Shown piece after piece: positions 43,563-57,500 of a stretch of DNA of 64,000 bases (positions are counted from its first letter, which is position 1; every line of letters starts with the position of its first letter). The DNA lies in the NCBI RefSeq assembly GCF_030272615.1, contig NC_081410.1, positions 503,370,942 through 503,434,941 on the forward strand, in the 5' to 3' direction. Both the position numbers and the translations under genes were made by a program. The notes beneath the pieces are model-generated. The model was not told where the DNA came from, did not search any database, and saw nothing but the letters and a program-made list of their open reading frames with translations. The DNA is from Cryptomeria japonica (taxonomy: Eukaryota; Streptophyta; Pinopsida; Cupressales; Cupressaceae).

Positions 43563-46165
43563 ACAAGAATATCCTTAGAAATGATTGGAGGAGGAAATCT
43601 TTGATGAGAGGACTTAGCAAGACTTTTGGATTTGTTTTTGATGAAAAGGGATTTTTCTGATTGGTAGGGTCCTTGGATTAGAACTCGAATTTGATTAGGA
43701 TTGACACCTTAGTCCTTGGATGAGGATCTTAGGTGGTAGGTGAAACCACAAGCAAGGTAATGACCAATTTGGGTAGAATTTAGACCTTGGAATGATGATT
43801 AAAAAGACTTTCTTCCACTACGGGTTGACTAATGACCCTAAGAAAAGCAAAGGTGTAAGATAAGAGTCTTGATTGACTGAAAGGATAAGGCAAAGGTACT
43901 TGGAGAGGATTCTTCTTCAAGAACAAAAGCCAAGTGATTAATGATGAGGTCTAAATGGAACTTCACAAGGCATGCAACCTTAATGTGAGGTTAAATTAGA
44001 TTAAAGGATGATTTGATTTGGATTTTGAGAATTGATTTGCTAATTGAAGGTGATTGATTTTGTGATTGATTGATGTGCTAAGTCCTTAGAAAAATATTGA
44101 GGATGATTGATTGAAGAGGGATGATAGTGATAATTAGAAGAAGTTTGGTGACTAGGCTATCCTTGGCAAGAACATGACTCAATAGATGATTGGTTCAGAT
44201 GGCAAGTTGTATGGAGGGACATGACCACCCCGATTTTGATGATAGTTGGTGTTGAAAGACAAACCTGAACCTTGATGGAGGGCATAGACTCTTAGTTCAT
44301 CACTTGCATCAAACTCATTGCTATGACCATGGACGTAATCGTGGTAATGATGCAAGAATGTCCTATATTTAAGCAAGAGTTTGTGGTTTGTATACCAAAA
44401 TTTCTGATGCCTAATGAGTTGTGCTTGTGTGAGCTTCTTTTTCTTGATAGGTCGGTGGATTGACTTCTTAGGATGCTTATACAACTTAGGTTTATGAAAC
44501 ATGAAATAGATGGAGTTTTGACACAATTTGGAGTTTGTGTGGATAGTGACTTGGATGATTGTTTGCTTTTAGACAAATGTTTTTGCAAAGTGTTTGAGGA
44601 TAATGATGTTTTTTTTAGTCTACTCTTGGCAAGAAAGTATCAAGAAAAGAAAACATAATGATCAAATGAATTTTAGCTCAAAGACACTCATGCTCATGTA
44701 CAACATTCTTAAGGTTGGCAAGGACAATAGTCATTAGATCCCAATTGGTTTCCCAGCTATGCTTACCCAGAGCGGACACTTAGATGCTTGACCCTATTGG
44801 CTCCCATCCATGACACTCACTTCTCCGGGGCAGCCAAGCTTCAATTCCCATGAAAAATCCTCATGGTGAACTTTGTGTCTCTACTAAGGGCCATAAAAAT
44901 ATGGGTGGCTTCAGAGGTCCGACCTCCTACACCAATGACTAGAAGGTTTTTGGCCACTATGCATAGGGTGTTTAATATGTCTTCCTATTAGGAGCTACCT
45001 TTCGCAGTTGCACAAGCGCAATTGAGGCCTATATCCCAATGAAGCACCAAGAACTTAGTAGTCACACAAGCGTGATTGAGATCTCTAGGATCCTACTAAG
45101 CACCCAAAGTGAGAGTGAACTCTCATATAGCCCCAACCATTGACCCTTTCATCATCAATGGCGTATTTATTATAGTGAATTGGGAACCCCAGGTCCGGGT
45201 GTACTCACTTGGGTCATTCCCCTCTTACCTTCTCAAAGAGCAAGTTGGGAGGGAAGGCCCGCTAAAGGTAAGCATGCAAGAAATGTGAAAAACTTGGAGG
45301 GTCTAGATTTCTTATTGTCTAGCTAGATGAGAGCATACTTTCCTACCTTTATGCTTTTCACAAAACACACAAGACAATGGTTCATTTATCCTTTAATTAA
45401 ATCTAGGTGCCTAATTAAAAAAAAAGACACAATATTTGGTTGGAACTCCTAGGCAACCTGCAAAACAATTTGGATTAGTAGTCTTTTGTGTTTTCTAGGT
45501 CTTGGATGATCGAGAAAAGTTGCAACACTCAAATAAAGAAATCAGTAGTCACTGGCCTGCACATACAACACATGCGCTGAAATGCAGTCAGTCGCACTGA
45601 AGCGCCTATGCAGGCACCAAAACGCCTGCGTACATGCTGCAAATGACAAAAATAAAAAATAATAAGAAATTAAAGTAGACAGAATTGTGATTTTATACCT
45701 GTCTGTCATGCTGGTCTAGATCGTTCGTGCTGAAACGCCTGCGCTCGTGTTAAAATCCTGAAAACAAAGAAACAAAAGTTAGCAGTTTAAATTTTGAAAT
45801 TCAAATTTCAAAAACCAAATTTTTGTTGAGGGCAAGAATTTTTGAAAACAGCCGCGTTGGTTAATTTTCCCACATGCCAAAATGCATCCGCCCGCGCTGA
45901 TGTGCCTGCACATGCGTCAGACAGACAAAACAGAGAGTATTTTTTTTTTAACAAAACAGAAAGTGGGATGAATTTTGAATTTTGAGAACGGTCGCGCTGA
46001 TGCACCTGTGCACGCACCGAAAAGGTATGTCTGTTGTGCTGAACCCGAATCGCTCGTGCTGATTTGCAGTCTCTCGTGTTGTTCTGATACATGCAACTTG
46101 CAAACTCAAAAAAATTCAAAAAACATTAGTTTTTAGGGACGTGGGTCCCAACGGGCATGCCAGAA
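43563..46165 (-). other. 5' leader of gypsy element D
   Basis: About 2.6 kb between the 5' LTR and gag, long but usual for Tat elements. It contains one open minus frame (44179-44526, 115 codons, rich in His, Tyr and Lys, unrecognised). Positions 45560-46080 hold degenerate repeats around CGCTGAAACGCCTGCG, similar in style to those at 28850-29130. Right beside the 5' LTR the minus strand reads TTCTGGCATGCCCGTTGGGA, the place for the primer-binding site; I cannot assign the tRNA. Otherwise non-coding. Confidence 0.6.
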
Positions 46166-47447
46166 TGAAGACGGGAAAAGCAAGCAAGGTGGATTTGGAT
46201 AGTTAGTATGCAAATCAAAAACACTAAAACATAAGAACATGAAGCATAAATCAAATCACATAGAAAATATGAAGATACATGATTTTTACCTTGCAAAAAC
46301 TTTACCTTCTCCCTCAGATGGAGCTTGGATGAAGTCTAAGTGTGCTCAAGTGTCTCCAACGTAATGTTGATTTGCTCCTAGATTTCTTGATGTGATTGGA
46401 TCTCCAACATTGTGCACAAATGGATATGATGGATTTGAGAGATAAGATAGATAGTATGGCTAAGTGTGGATGGAGGATAACTTTAGCATGATGAGGGTGC
46501 AAAGATGGTTTTCTAGGCACAAACTAACAGCATGAAGTTGCTAAAATTGGAGATGAAATGTGAGAGGATGGAGTCCTCAATTTATAGGGAGAGAGGAGGA
46601 GAAATGAAGGGCTAGGATTAACCCAAGATGGAGGGTCACGATTCCTTGTGAGCCCACACAAGGCCCAAGAGGAGGTGTGGAGACCAAGAGATATGTCTTA
46701 AAGGCATTTCTTGTCTCCACACTCCTCAAGGTACATTGTGAAGACTTCCCAATGTGCCTTGAGAAGAGAAAGGGATGGGACATTTCTTGAGGAATTAAAA
46801 GGAAGAATTAAAAATTCTTCAAAAAGGATTCTCATGGGAATTGGAGGAATAAGGAGGAATTAAAAATTCCTTGGAAGATGAGATGCCTAGAGGAATGTGA
46901 GATTTTGAAAATCTCACATTCACCTAGGAAAAGGGCATTTAAGGAGAGTGGTTGGATGGAAGGGACAAGGAGTTGACTTTGTGGCTAATCATGATGATTA
47001 GCCACTAGCAACTCATTAGGAGAGGGATTATAGGAAAGATTAGGTGGGATTAGGGTAGATAAGATTTGTAGGAGGATTTGACTAGGAGAGAGAATGAGTG
47101 GAGGGAATTAAAAATTAGAAGAATAATGTTAAGTGAGCTTAAGGAGTTTCTAGAAGAATTTATTAGGTTAATGATGGATTAGGGAAAGATGATTTGTAGG
47201 AATCACTTAGGTTAACTAATTTATGGAAATTAATTAGTTAAGAGGAGGAATTTGAGAAGATTTAATATTGAGGATTTTTAGAAGAATAAAAGGGGATTGA
47301 ATTATTAAATAAATCAATCACAGACTATAGTGACAATATTAATTATAATTAATTAATATTGAGGAGAATTACAAACTGGCATAATTAATAAATTAATTAT
47401 GTCAAGACTTTAAAAATAATTAAAATAATTATTTTTAAGTGTCTACA
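46166..47447 (-). repeat. 5' LTR of gypsy element D
   Basis: TGAAGACGGG...GTGTCTACA, about 1.28 kb. Mate of 27077-28339. Followed by the target duplication ACTAT and the resumption of B internal 2. Confidence 0.93.
46581..46586 (-). promoter_or_regulatory. Probable TATA box of element D (5' LTR)
   Basis: Minus strand TATAAATTGAGG within the 5' LTR, conserved in the 3' LTR at 27491-27496. It would drive the gag-pol transcript. Confidence 0.5.
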
Positions 47448-47452
47448 ACTAT

Positions 47453-49600
47453 GAATTACCTTGTGTGCAACAGGGTCTTAAAGCTTGTATCCTTTCACAC
47501 CATAACTATACTCGATGATGATACATTTCACATCCTTGCTCTCCATCTTTGTTCGCTTCTCCTTTGGCACATGTACATATGCCTCACAACCAAAAACTCT
47601 AAGATGTCTCAATGAAGGCTTGTGACCCGACCATGCTTCCATAGGTGTTTTATTGGTAAGGGCTAATGTAGGAGACCTATTAATCAGGTAGCAAGCAGTG
47701 GCAACAACTTCAGCCCAAACCTTTTGTTCTAGACCAAAACCACTTAGAATAATCCTAGCCTTATCCATCGGTGTCATGTTCATTCTTTCTGCAACTCCAT
47801 TCTATTGTGCAGAATACAGAGTTGTCTTTTGTCTGTTAATGCCAGAGTCTTTACAAAATCTATCAAAATAATTAGAGAAAAATTCAACTCCATTATCAGT
47901 CCTCAAACTTTTAAGTTTGTTTCCCATCTGCAACTCAACAATTGCTTTAAATTATTTAAATCGACTGAAAACTTCAGATTTACTCTTTAGAAAATATACC
48001 CACGTCCTTCTACTAAAATCATCAATAAATGAAACATAATATGTGGATTTCCAATATAAGGAACATCTATAGGACCAAACACATTAGAATGAATAAGATC
48101 TAAAACACCACAAGTTTTATGAGAACTCGAATAAAACTGAATGCGGTTTAGTTTTCCATAAATGCAATACTCACAGAAATCAAATTCAAGATTACAATCA
48201 TTCAAACCTTCAACAAGGTTTTTATTTTTCAAGGTCCTTAGACCCTTTTCTCAAATGTGGCCAAGCCTCTTGTGCCATAACATAGTCTTGTATGCAAGTA
48301 AATTTGATTCAGAAGAAAGAGAACCCTTAGGTACCCAAAAACCATTTCCATCTGTTGAAGGTGAAACCCTCAAATCTTTCATAGATTTACATTTTACATA
48401 AGTGCTATTACACTCAATAGTGTATGCATCTAGCTAATACAAAGTGTCAAACCTGATACCTATAGCAATTGCCATAGCACCCTTAATCATCTTACATCCT
48501 ACACACCCGCATCTATCAATTTGCTCACAGATAACAAATTTCATTTTAAACCAAGGATATGTAGCACACCATTAATTCTTTTTATTTGACCATTAGAAAA
48601 CCTAATTCTAAATTTACCTCGACCAAGAATGTCTAAATGATTCACATCACCCAAGTACACCTTACCTCCATTAAATTCTTCATATTCAAAAAACCAATCT
48701 CTATTAGAAGTTTTATGAAAAGATGCACTTGAGTCAATTAACCAGGCATCATTACTTGCATGAGTTGCCAAAGCTGCAATAAATTCATCATGATCTTCCT
48801 TCTCGGATTCAGAATCAGAATAAATTTTCTTCTTTTTTCTTTTTCTTCTTCTTTAGTTCTTTGTAGTCCTTATGCATGTGGCCCAGTTTACCATAATTAT
48901 AGAAAATGACTTTGGACTTTCTAGGATGTTTCAATCTCCCTCTCGATTTGGACTTATCGTGCTTCTCATTCTTCTTGCCTTTATCCTTAGGTCTCCAACG
49001 AATAGTTAGGGCTTCCTTAGAACTATAGGATACCTTCGTTTGCATCTCTTCACCAAGTAAGGCATCCACTACATCTTCAAACTTGAAAACAATAGAAGTA
49101 CTACCGATAGCCATAACAAGAGAATCCCACAAATCAGGCAAAGAACAAAGAAAGATCTAGCATTTCTCCTCTTCTTTCTTCTTAATATCGATAGATACTA
49201 ATTGAGCCACCAACATATTGAATGCTTCCAGGTGGTTTGCAACTTATCCACCCTCTTCCATCTTCAAGGAATACAATTTATTCCTCAAGAAAATCTGATT
49301 TAACAAAAAATTCACTTAATACATTTCACCAAGCTTAGTCCATAGCTTCTTTGTAGTGTTTTCTTCATGGACATTGATCAGAACAGAGTCTTCCAGGAAG
49401 AGTTTGATTAGACCCTTGGCTTTTCAGTCCATAACATCATACTGAGTCAGCGCAGTAGGATCTAAGGGCCTTTGGACATTCACATCAACAACATCCCATA
49501 GCTATCGATCTATTAGCAGATCTTCCATCTTCAGCTTCCACATCTCAAAATTTGTTCCATTAAATTTCTCCACCTCTATTTTCCCTACCAAACTTGCCAT
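47453..49600 (-). pseudogene. B internal 2, second part: gag, protease and integrase, decayed
   Basis: Continues internal 2 after element D. Gag starts at 49600 (MASLVGKIEVEKF-like). The knuckle is ruined (FYNYGKLGHMHKDYKE, both first Cys and the last replaced by Tyr, about 48855-48900). The protease motif is LIDSSASFHKTSNRDW (48690-48740), with DSG changed to DSS. Integrase runs from about 48400 to 47478 ([64 protein letters not shown]). The primer-binding site follows at 49711-49722. Copies at 20123-24183 and 50648-53521/60295-61446 run in parallel. Confidence 0.87.
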
Positions 49601-49724
49601 TTGAAAATTCTTGCAATAAGATAAAAAAGTGTCTTATGCATAATCTCCCACTCAAATATGGGTTAGTTCAAAAAACCCAACAACCCACAACTAAAACTAA
49701 AGGTTATCAAGCTCTGATACCACT

Positions 49725-50592
49725 TGTAAGGAAGTTAAGTAGCAGAACAACTTACTCCACTAAACTTGAGAGGAGGGTAATTTAAAAGCTTACAGATCTT
49801 CACAATAGTTACAAAAAACATAAATAGATATGATAACATTCAAACCATAACAGCATGATTTATGTGGGGAAAACCCTTTCGGGAGAAAAACCCCACACAC
49901 CAAAAGCTTCCCAATATGTTATTCTGCAATAAAAAATAGATTACAATATATGTATAGAGAAAGATCTTCATAGGAGTACCAGTAAATAGAGATTCAGAGG
50001 TAACTCAATAGCTACAAGACTCTTACACAACCTCTATCTCACACACCTCATATATAGGAGATACAATACAAGAAATCATCAAACGGTATTACAAAACCAT
50101 GGGCTAAAACCACCCTATAAAGTGTAGCCAACCTTATCTCCCTTATAGATACCCTATGATGCGTCCCTCCCTTTTTAGAGCTCATTTATGTGTCCAATGT
50201 ATTTTATATTTCCTATTTTAGGATTACAAACTTCTGGAGCCATAACTTTAGAGTTGTGTGACCTATTCACAAACCATTTTTAAGCAGCAGTAACCTCGCA
50301 AAGTGCTCTATTGCCTCGTAATCAGCTATGCCATTTATGCCCACTTTTCAAGTTTTTGGGCCTCTAAAGAACTAAATATCAAATTTTAAACCTTTCATTG
50401 GTCTCCTCCAAAACATAAAAAATTAATATCTTCAAAACTGGTTGTGATCTTGCAACGTAACTTTACAGAAATGCTTATCCAAACAAACCAAAAGCTTCAA
50501 GGAGAATTTCGCACCATTTCATGCTCAAATGAAAACTTACTATAAATAGTAACCACATGTAAATTCAAGGTTGATACACCATTTTCCCAACA
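49725..50592 (-). repeat. LTR-c of array B (shared between internals 2 and 3)
   Basis: 868 bases, TGTAAGGAAG...TTTTCCCAACA; primer-binding site on the low side, polypurine complement (AATCTCCCACTTGTC at 50593) on the high side. TATATA box at 50051-50056. Retains the empty target of element A near 50540-50555. Confidence 0.95.
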
Positions 50593-53521
50593 AATCTCCC
50601 ACTTGTCGAAAACCTTGCAAGAGAAAAGGGAGTACCAACACAATAAATCAATTGCTAGGGGTCATGTGGCCCATGGACTCCGAGCACCATCTGAACTTCT
50701 CTGTGATCACAGCCTTAGTTAAAGTATCCGCAACATTCATCAAAGTTTCTACCTTAACTAGCTTCACCCTACCATCTTCGACCATATCTTTGACAAAATG
50801 ATACTGAACATCAATGTGCTTGGTCTGAGCATGAAATGTCAGGTTCTTAGCTAGGCAGATCACACTCTGGCTATCACAATAAAATGTCATGTCATGGCTC
50901 CTTGTTTTATTCCAATGTCTGTACACAGTCTCTTAAGCCAAATGCCCTCTTTACAAGCATGAGTAGATACCATATACTCTACTTCAGTAGTGGACAAAGC
51001 AACCACAACCTATCGCTTACTCATCCAACTAATTGCACCATTAAATAAAGTAAAAACATAAGCACTTATGAATCTTTTGCTATCAATATCACTTGCCCAG
51101 TTTGAATCCACATAACCATGAATATCAAGGGGAATCACATCTCTATCTGAATTACTATGGTAATGCAAAGAATACTTTGAGGACCCTTCAAATATCTGAA
51201 GACTCTTTTGACTACATCCCAATGAACTCTACCAGGATTAGACATATATTTGGACAAAACTCCCACTGCTTGGGCAATGTCTAGTCTAATATAGACCAAA
51301 GAATACATCATACTTCTAGCTGCACTTTGGTAAGGAACTTTGCCCATGTCTTCCATCTTTGATGGGGATGTAGGACAATCTACAACAGATAATTTCATTC
51401 CAACTATAAAAGGAACACACAATGGTCTAAAATCTTGCATGTTGAACCTCTGCCCATGTCTTCCATCTTTGATGGGGATGTAGGACAATCTACAATAGAT
51501 AATTTCATTCCAACTATAAAAGGAACACACAATGGTCTAAAATCTTACATGTTGAACCTCTATAACACTGAATTCACATACTTACTCTGGCCTAGCCATA
51601 GCTTTCTATTCACTCTATCTCTTCTAATTTCCATCCCAAGAATGTGTTTCGCTGCACCAATATCTTTCATTTCAAATTTAGCAGTGAGTTGAGACTTTAG
51701 TTATGTAATCATACATTTCCTTTTCCCAATGAATAACATATCATCAACACACAATACAATGTACAGGAAATGATCACCATCAATTTTATAATAAAAATAA
51801 TGATCTGATTTAGAATGCTCAAATCCCAAGCTCAACACATATGTATCAAATTTCTGGTACCACATCCTAGGACTTTGTTTGAGGCCATACATGGATTTCT
51901 TTAATTTACAAACCAAACAACTTTTAACTTTCGCTACATAGTGCTCTGGTTGTGTCATATAAATATCCTCCTCCAAATTACCATGAAGGAAAGCAATTTT
52001 CACATCCATTTTCTCAACCTCTAAATCATAAGCAATAGCAATAGAAAGCAAAAATCTAATGGATGTCATTTTGGAAACAAGGGAAACTATCTCACCATAA
52101 TCAACACCGTCAACTTGAGAGTCGCCTTTTGCAACCAACCTTGCTTTATACTTGTAAATGCTTCTATCTGAACTAATATTTTTCTTGAACACCCATTTGC
52201 AACCAACATGATTTCATCCTTCAGGCAATGGTACAAGATCCCATGTATCATTCTTTTTTCAAAGCTGTCATTTCTTCTTCCATAGAAATCTTCCAAGATT
52301 CTGTACCATTCATACCTAATGCCTCTTCTACAGATTTTGGTTCATCCACATTAGTATTCAAAGAAAAATTACATCTCCAATCATTAGGTGAATACCTTTC
52401 AGGTGGTTGTCTATGTCTTGTAGACCTTTGAACAAGCTGAGTTGGAGGTTCTTCCTCCTCTTCTGAAGATTCACAGATAGACGAGCTCTCCTCAACTTCT
52501 TGCCTAGCTAGGATTTTCGATTCAACTATTTCAGGTGTAAAAGGAAATTGAATCACAACTTCCTTTTTAGTCTATTCTGGCTGCAATGTAATAGAAGGAG
52601 ACTTAATTTCTCTAAAAAAACACTTCTTCTATGTATTACCTTTTGTGCAATTGGGTCCCAAAGCTTGTATCCTTTCACACCATAACTATACTCGATGAAG
52701 ATACATTTTAGAGCCTTCTCCAATTTTGCTGGCTTCTCCTTTGGCACATGTGCATATGCCTCACAACCAAAAACTCTAAAATGTCTCAATGAAGTCTTGT
52801 GACCCAACCATGCTTCCATATGCATTTTATTGAGAAGGGTTGATGTAGGAGACTTGTTAATTAGGTAGCAAGCAATGGCAACAACTTCTACCCAAAATAC
52901 GGAGTTGTCTTCTATCTGTTAATGCCACATTCTTTACAAAATCTATCAAAATCATTAGATCAAAATTTACCGCCCTCAAAATTTTAATTTTCTTTCCAGT
53001 CTACAACTCAACCATTGCTTTAAATTTTTTAAATCGACTAAAAACTTCAGATTTATTCTTTAGAAAATATACTCATGTCCTACTAAAATCATCAATAAAT
53101 GAAACATAATATGTGGATTTTCAAATTGAAGGAACATCTAGAGGACCAAAAAATACATCAGAATGAATAAGATCCAAAACACCAAAAGATTTATGAGAAC
53201 TTGAGTTAAATTGAACGCAATTTTCTTCTCCAAAATGCAATGCTCACATAAATTAAAGTCAAGATTACAATCATTCAAACCTTAAACAAGGTTTTTATTT
53301 TTCAAGGTCCTTAGACCCTTTTCTCCAATGTAGCCAAGCCTTTGGTGCCACAACATAGTCTTCTCTGTAGATAAATTTTCTTCAGAAGAAAGAGCACCCT
53401 TAGGTACCCAAAAACCATTTCCATCTGTTGAAGGTGAAACCCTCAAATCTTTCATAGATTTACTTTTTAGAGAAGTGCTATTACACTCAATAGTGTATGC
53501 ATCTAGCTTATACAATCTGCT
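50593..53521 (-). pseudogene. B internal 3, first part: integrase, reverse transcriptase, RNase H, decayed
   Basis: RNase H at 50648-51222 (VICLAKNLTFHAQTKHIDVQ, YVDSNWASDIDSKRFISAYV), reverse transcriptase at 51701-52192 (VEKMDVKIAFLHGNLEED, MYGLKQSPRMWYQKFDTY) with the catalytic box as CVDD at 51740-51751. The integrase C-terminus is at 52553-52825 (HFRVFGCEAYAHVPKEKPAK), then scattered core pieces to about 53300. A 110-base tandem duplication at 51341-51560 shifts the frame, and about 110 bases of the integrase core present in internal 1 are missing near 52898. It ends at 53521 in the pre-integrase segment LYKLDAYTIECNST, cut by element C. Confidence 0.87.
51341..51560. repeat. 110-bp tandem duplication in the RT/RNase H region of B internal 3
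   Basis: Units 51341-51450 and 51451-51560 start TGCCCATGTCTTCC and differ at only a few positions. Not a multiple of three, so it breaks the frame. Absent from internals 1 and 2. Confidence 0.9.
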
Positions 53522-54315
53522 TGTTAGGATTCCCAAAGATACTGAGAGGGGGGGGTGGGTGAATCAATATCTTTTCGGTTAATGGATTTTCTTAACTTGT
53601 TAAATGAAAAGCATTACAAAACTGTGTACCGGTAAACAATAATTAATGTAGAAAATAAGAACAATAAACACAACATAAAAGGCACACCATAACACAATAT
53701 TTTTAATGAGGAAACCCGGTGTGGGAAAAACCTCGGTGGGATTTGTGACCCACAATATTCGCTTACTAGCCAATAAGTGAATATTACTATTACAATAGGG
53801 GCCTGCACATGCAGGAAGGCCAACTGCCTAAAGCTCACTACTTAAATACAAAAGAGAAGTCTCACTAACTTACAAAAGTGGATTATGAAAATCCAATGTC
53901 ATGTACTACTTTAAACCATCATCTACTATGCCAGGTTTAGTACCGGTTTAAGCTCATATAACTTCCAGAACCTTATTCCAAACTCTGCCTTAATATTCGC
54001 ATCTTATTTTTGCAATAATCCAACCATATCTGCATCTATTCTAAATGATTTACAAGAGCTCATACTTATATGAGTCATATTACAACTTGCCTTGTTGGCT
54101 TACAAAAAGATATTACAATTAATTACAAAATACAATAAATAAAATCTTGTCAGCCAAGATGTAGGTGAACATCTTTGCCATTGTCGGTGTTTGTGCTGGT
54201 CCCGGTGTCTATGCCTATGTTGGTGTCTACCAGTGCCATAGGATTGTAAGGTTGTAATCAATGACAATACCTTCAATCACCTACAATTTCTCATTCGAGT
54301 GTGCATTTGCCAACA
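53522..54315 (-). repeat. 3' LTR of element C
   Basis: TGTTAGGATTCCC...CATTTGCCAACA. Contains CTGAGAGGGGGGGG with TGAATCA and the module GAGGAAACCCGGTGTGGG near 53710-53725. Confidence 0.92.
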
Positions 54316-54549
54316 ATCTACCCCTTTGGCATTGATGGCAACACTCATGAGAAAAATCCAAAAAATGTTGTAAAAAAAAATGTCTTACCAAAGCTATCAA
54401 AATAGTGTGCTCTGTGTGCTCACCCCTAAGTAAATGATCTCTTTTGTTATCCTTTTTCTCATCCTCAACTACTCCCCCTTTGGCATCAATGACAAAGGTT
54501 GTCATTCAATGTCAATTGAGTGTAGTTCCTGACTAGTTCCCTGTAACCG

Positions 54550-57500
54550 GTTGATTACAATTTGATAAATTTTTGCTAAGGCAACACTCAGACTGTTGTT
54601 GAACCTCTCACTATCCTTTATTGTTGCTTCTATTCTCTGAATTGTACCGGTGAGAAAGTGCATTTTCTCTTTTGGTGTCTTAAGTCCTAGAACAAGAGCC
54701 TCAGAAATGTCTTTTCAAAGAGATGAGGATATCCAATTTAGGACTTAGTCTTCACTTAAGTTCTTTTGCCTTAAACTTCATCCTTTCCTTGTCTTTCTCA
54801 AGTTTTTCTATTTTTCCTTCAAATCCTGCAATCTCCTATTCAATTACTCATATTGAATCCGATGAACCTATCCAGTTGTCAGCAATATCATTAATTTCCT
54901 TTTGGGCTATGTCGATCTCTTTATCTATGTCTTTTGTCAAAATGTCTATTTTTCATGTGTCTCTATACAATTTCTTGAAGTCCAAAATTGTTTTGCCTAA
55001 TACTGGTAATAAGGTTTCCATATGTTCCCTATTCTTCTTTACTATCTCTGCAAAGAATTTTTCCTTCTCCTTATTCATTTTCTCTTTGAAGGTGTCTTCA
55101 TTTATCTGATCTAGTGTTATTAGGTTGTCGGTTATATACTTGGACAATGTGTCTAATTGGCTCAAAGAATCTTTATTTTCTATGTTACACTTTGGAGCTA
55201 TCATCTTCAAAATTGGTAAAGTGTCATCTATAGCCTTATAAGCTTGTGCGTTGCACTCTGTTATTTTCTTTATTGAATCTAATAGTACCTCTGTTACATT
55301 AGTAGGTCTAAATTCAAACATAGAGGTTCTAGATGTCTGTCCAATTGTTTTTACAATCTGTATTCTTTCGGTGGTAGTGATAGCTTTGCTTTCCTCTTCC
55401 TCTGGAGGATTAGTTTGAGTTTGTATTTCTACTACCAAAGGCTTGGGCTTGTCAAATGTGGCCGGTGGCACTGTTTGTGAAGGAGCATGTTGCTCTACCT
55501 ATTTCTCAATGTTTTTCTTAGTATGGACCTATTGCTCTATCAGTTTCTCAATGTTCTCTCCTGATGGTTTCTCTCTTTGTGCCTTTGAAGATTTTATTGC
55601 GGTGTCCACTACCGGTTTTTCTTTGTTTACCTCTGTACTATCTACTGTCGGTGACTCAGTAGGTTTTCTAGTTTCAGTAGTTGTCAGGGGCTTAGTAGAT
55701 GCATTAGTATGCACACCTGTGGTCTCTGCCTTTCTTCCAGGGGTTCATTTGATTTTTTAGTTTGTTGTTCTGCCCCAATTCCAATTTTTTCAACTGCAAT
55801 ATTTCCTGCTGATGGCTTAGTTGCCACATCTCTTTTGTCAGTTGTTTCCTTATCCACCACAATATTGACTTCCTTTGTGTCAATGTACATGGTGTATAGC
55901 ACCTCAGAATCAAGGTTTGTATCCTCATGTGGTGTTTCCATACTCTCCATTGCCAGTCATGTGTCAACAGTTTGTACCAATGGAGTATCAAAAGGAGGTG
56001 GGGGTAAGTTATCTGTCACCTTTATGCTTGGAGGTCCACCTACCTTACCTTTCCTCTTATCCTTGTCCTTTCCTTTTTGATAGACTTTAAAAGTCTTTGG
56101 TCTCTTAAGCTCTTCTTGTTTCTCTTTTTCAACAAACAATATATCCCACTTGTCTACAATTTCTTTTGATATTTCATTTACTCTGCCTACCATTAGTGCT
56201 ACATGCTGGTGACCGGTTGAGAATATTGTTCGGTTAGCCTCATTTATTAATTCATCTATCTCTTGAGTTGAGTTCACTGGGTGAACTTCAAGTAATTTTT
56301 CTATTTTGATATTTTTATCTAATTCCACAATAGCTACCCTTCTAGCTTGTAATCTTCTGTACAAGTCATATGGTATATCATCAACAAATTCCATCAAAAA
56401 TTTCTTATAAGTATCAAGATGTAAGATGACACTATTTTCTATACTTTCTTTTTCATCATCTGATAGTGTGTTATACAACTTGCTGATGTTAGCCAATTTC
56501 CCATCTTCAGTTATTTCACTCAGAATTTTTTCAAGTGGAGGAACAACTTGTTTTTGTTTCTTCTTCTTTGGTGTCAACTTCCTTGCCGGAGCCCTAACTG
56601 CCTATTGTTTTTGTCTTGTTCTTTTTGGTGTAGGAGTAGGTGCCGGTGAAGGTTTTCTTTTCCTGACTACCCTTTTAAACTCTGCTGGTATTTCACTGTC
56701 AAAGGAGGTAGCAATCAGTGAAAGATGTGCTTCCGGTTGTAGTCCTTCCAATTCACTCTCCTTAATACCAGTTTTGTTTAATACATCTTCTTTTATTGCT
56801 TTTGTATGTCTTTTTCCCTTCCTCACTGTCTGTTCAGTTTTCTTGATTCTTTTCTCAGATTGGATTTTTCTTTCTATGGTCTCGGCATTTCCAAAAACTT
56901 TCTCAGTTGGTTCCTTAGGTTCTTCTAAGAGGGATTTTGCATAAGTTTCAACTATGTTGTCATCTACCTCATATCCCATCTCTGTGACCCAATCAGTCCT
57001 AGGGATAACTGCCTCCATCCAAATTTCATCTTTCTTGATCACAAAGCATATCTCTTTTTGATACTTGTCAACAATTGCTTGAGATAGCCTTATTCTTGTC
57101 TTCATCTTTGCTTTCAAAGTTTGAAAATATTCATTTATGTTTTTCTCCCTATCATCTCCCATGTTGTTCAGTATGTCTAGAATGTGTTTTCCTACCGGTA
57201 TATCAAAACCAAAGTCTTTCCTACCAATATCGGGAACTTGCTTGGTAATGTACAACATTAAACACATAAGAAGGTTGCCAAATCTGAAAGTTCCTTTCTT
57301 ATCACCTTTGATTTTCTTCAAATTGTCTATTAGTTCATATTTTAGCCACTCACATACATCTATCATAGCATTGTTATTCACCATGTCATATGCACTTTTG
57401 ATACATAAGTTGGAAACAGAGTTTAGTCTGTTTGCATGTGTAGCCTTATAACCAAGAATCATGCTAACAAATCTAACATTGATGTCCTTCACATCGTTGA

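Larger units (their letters stand above)
27077..47447 (-). mobile_element. Ty3/gypsy element D (Tat type), 20.4 kb, with nested insertions
   Basis: LTRs at 27077-28339 (3') and 46166-47447 (5'), target duplication ACTAT at 27072-27076 and 47448-47452, polypurine tract next to 28340. Minus-strand order is leader, gag, protease, reverse transcriptase, RNase H, a second RNase H, integrase: the gypsy order, with reverse transcriptase before integrase. The second, archaeal-type RNase H and an antisense frame between integrase and the 3' LTR are known traits of the plant Tat lineage. It is interrupted by two solo LTRs (33211-36289 and 38519-41076). LTR mates differ at roughly fifteen sites in the first 250 bases by eye, plus a 19-base indel. 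Confidence 0.93.

Noticed and set aside
27077-47447. Endogenous caulimovirid instead of a gypsy retrotransposon for element D
   Set aside because: D has LTRs, a target duplication, an integrase and no movement-protein-like region, all of which point to Ty3/gypsy.
54281-54505. Minus-strand open frame spanning the 3' LTR edge of element C
   Set aside because: It crosses the LTR/PPT boundary and has no motif; a boundary artefact.
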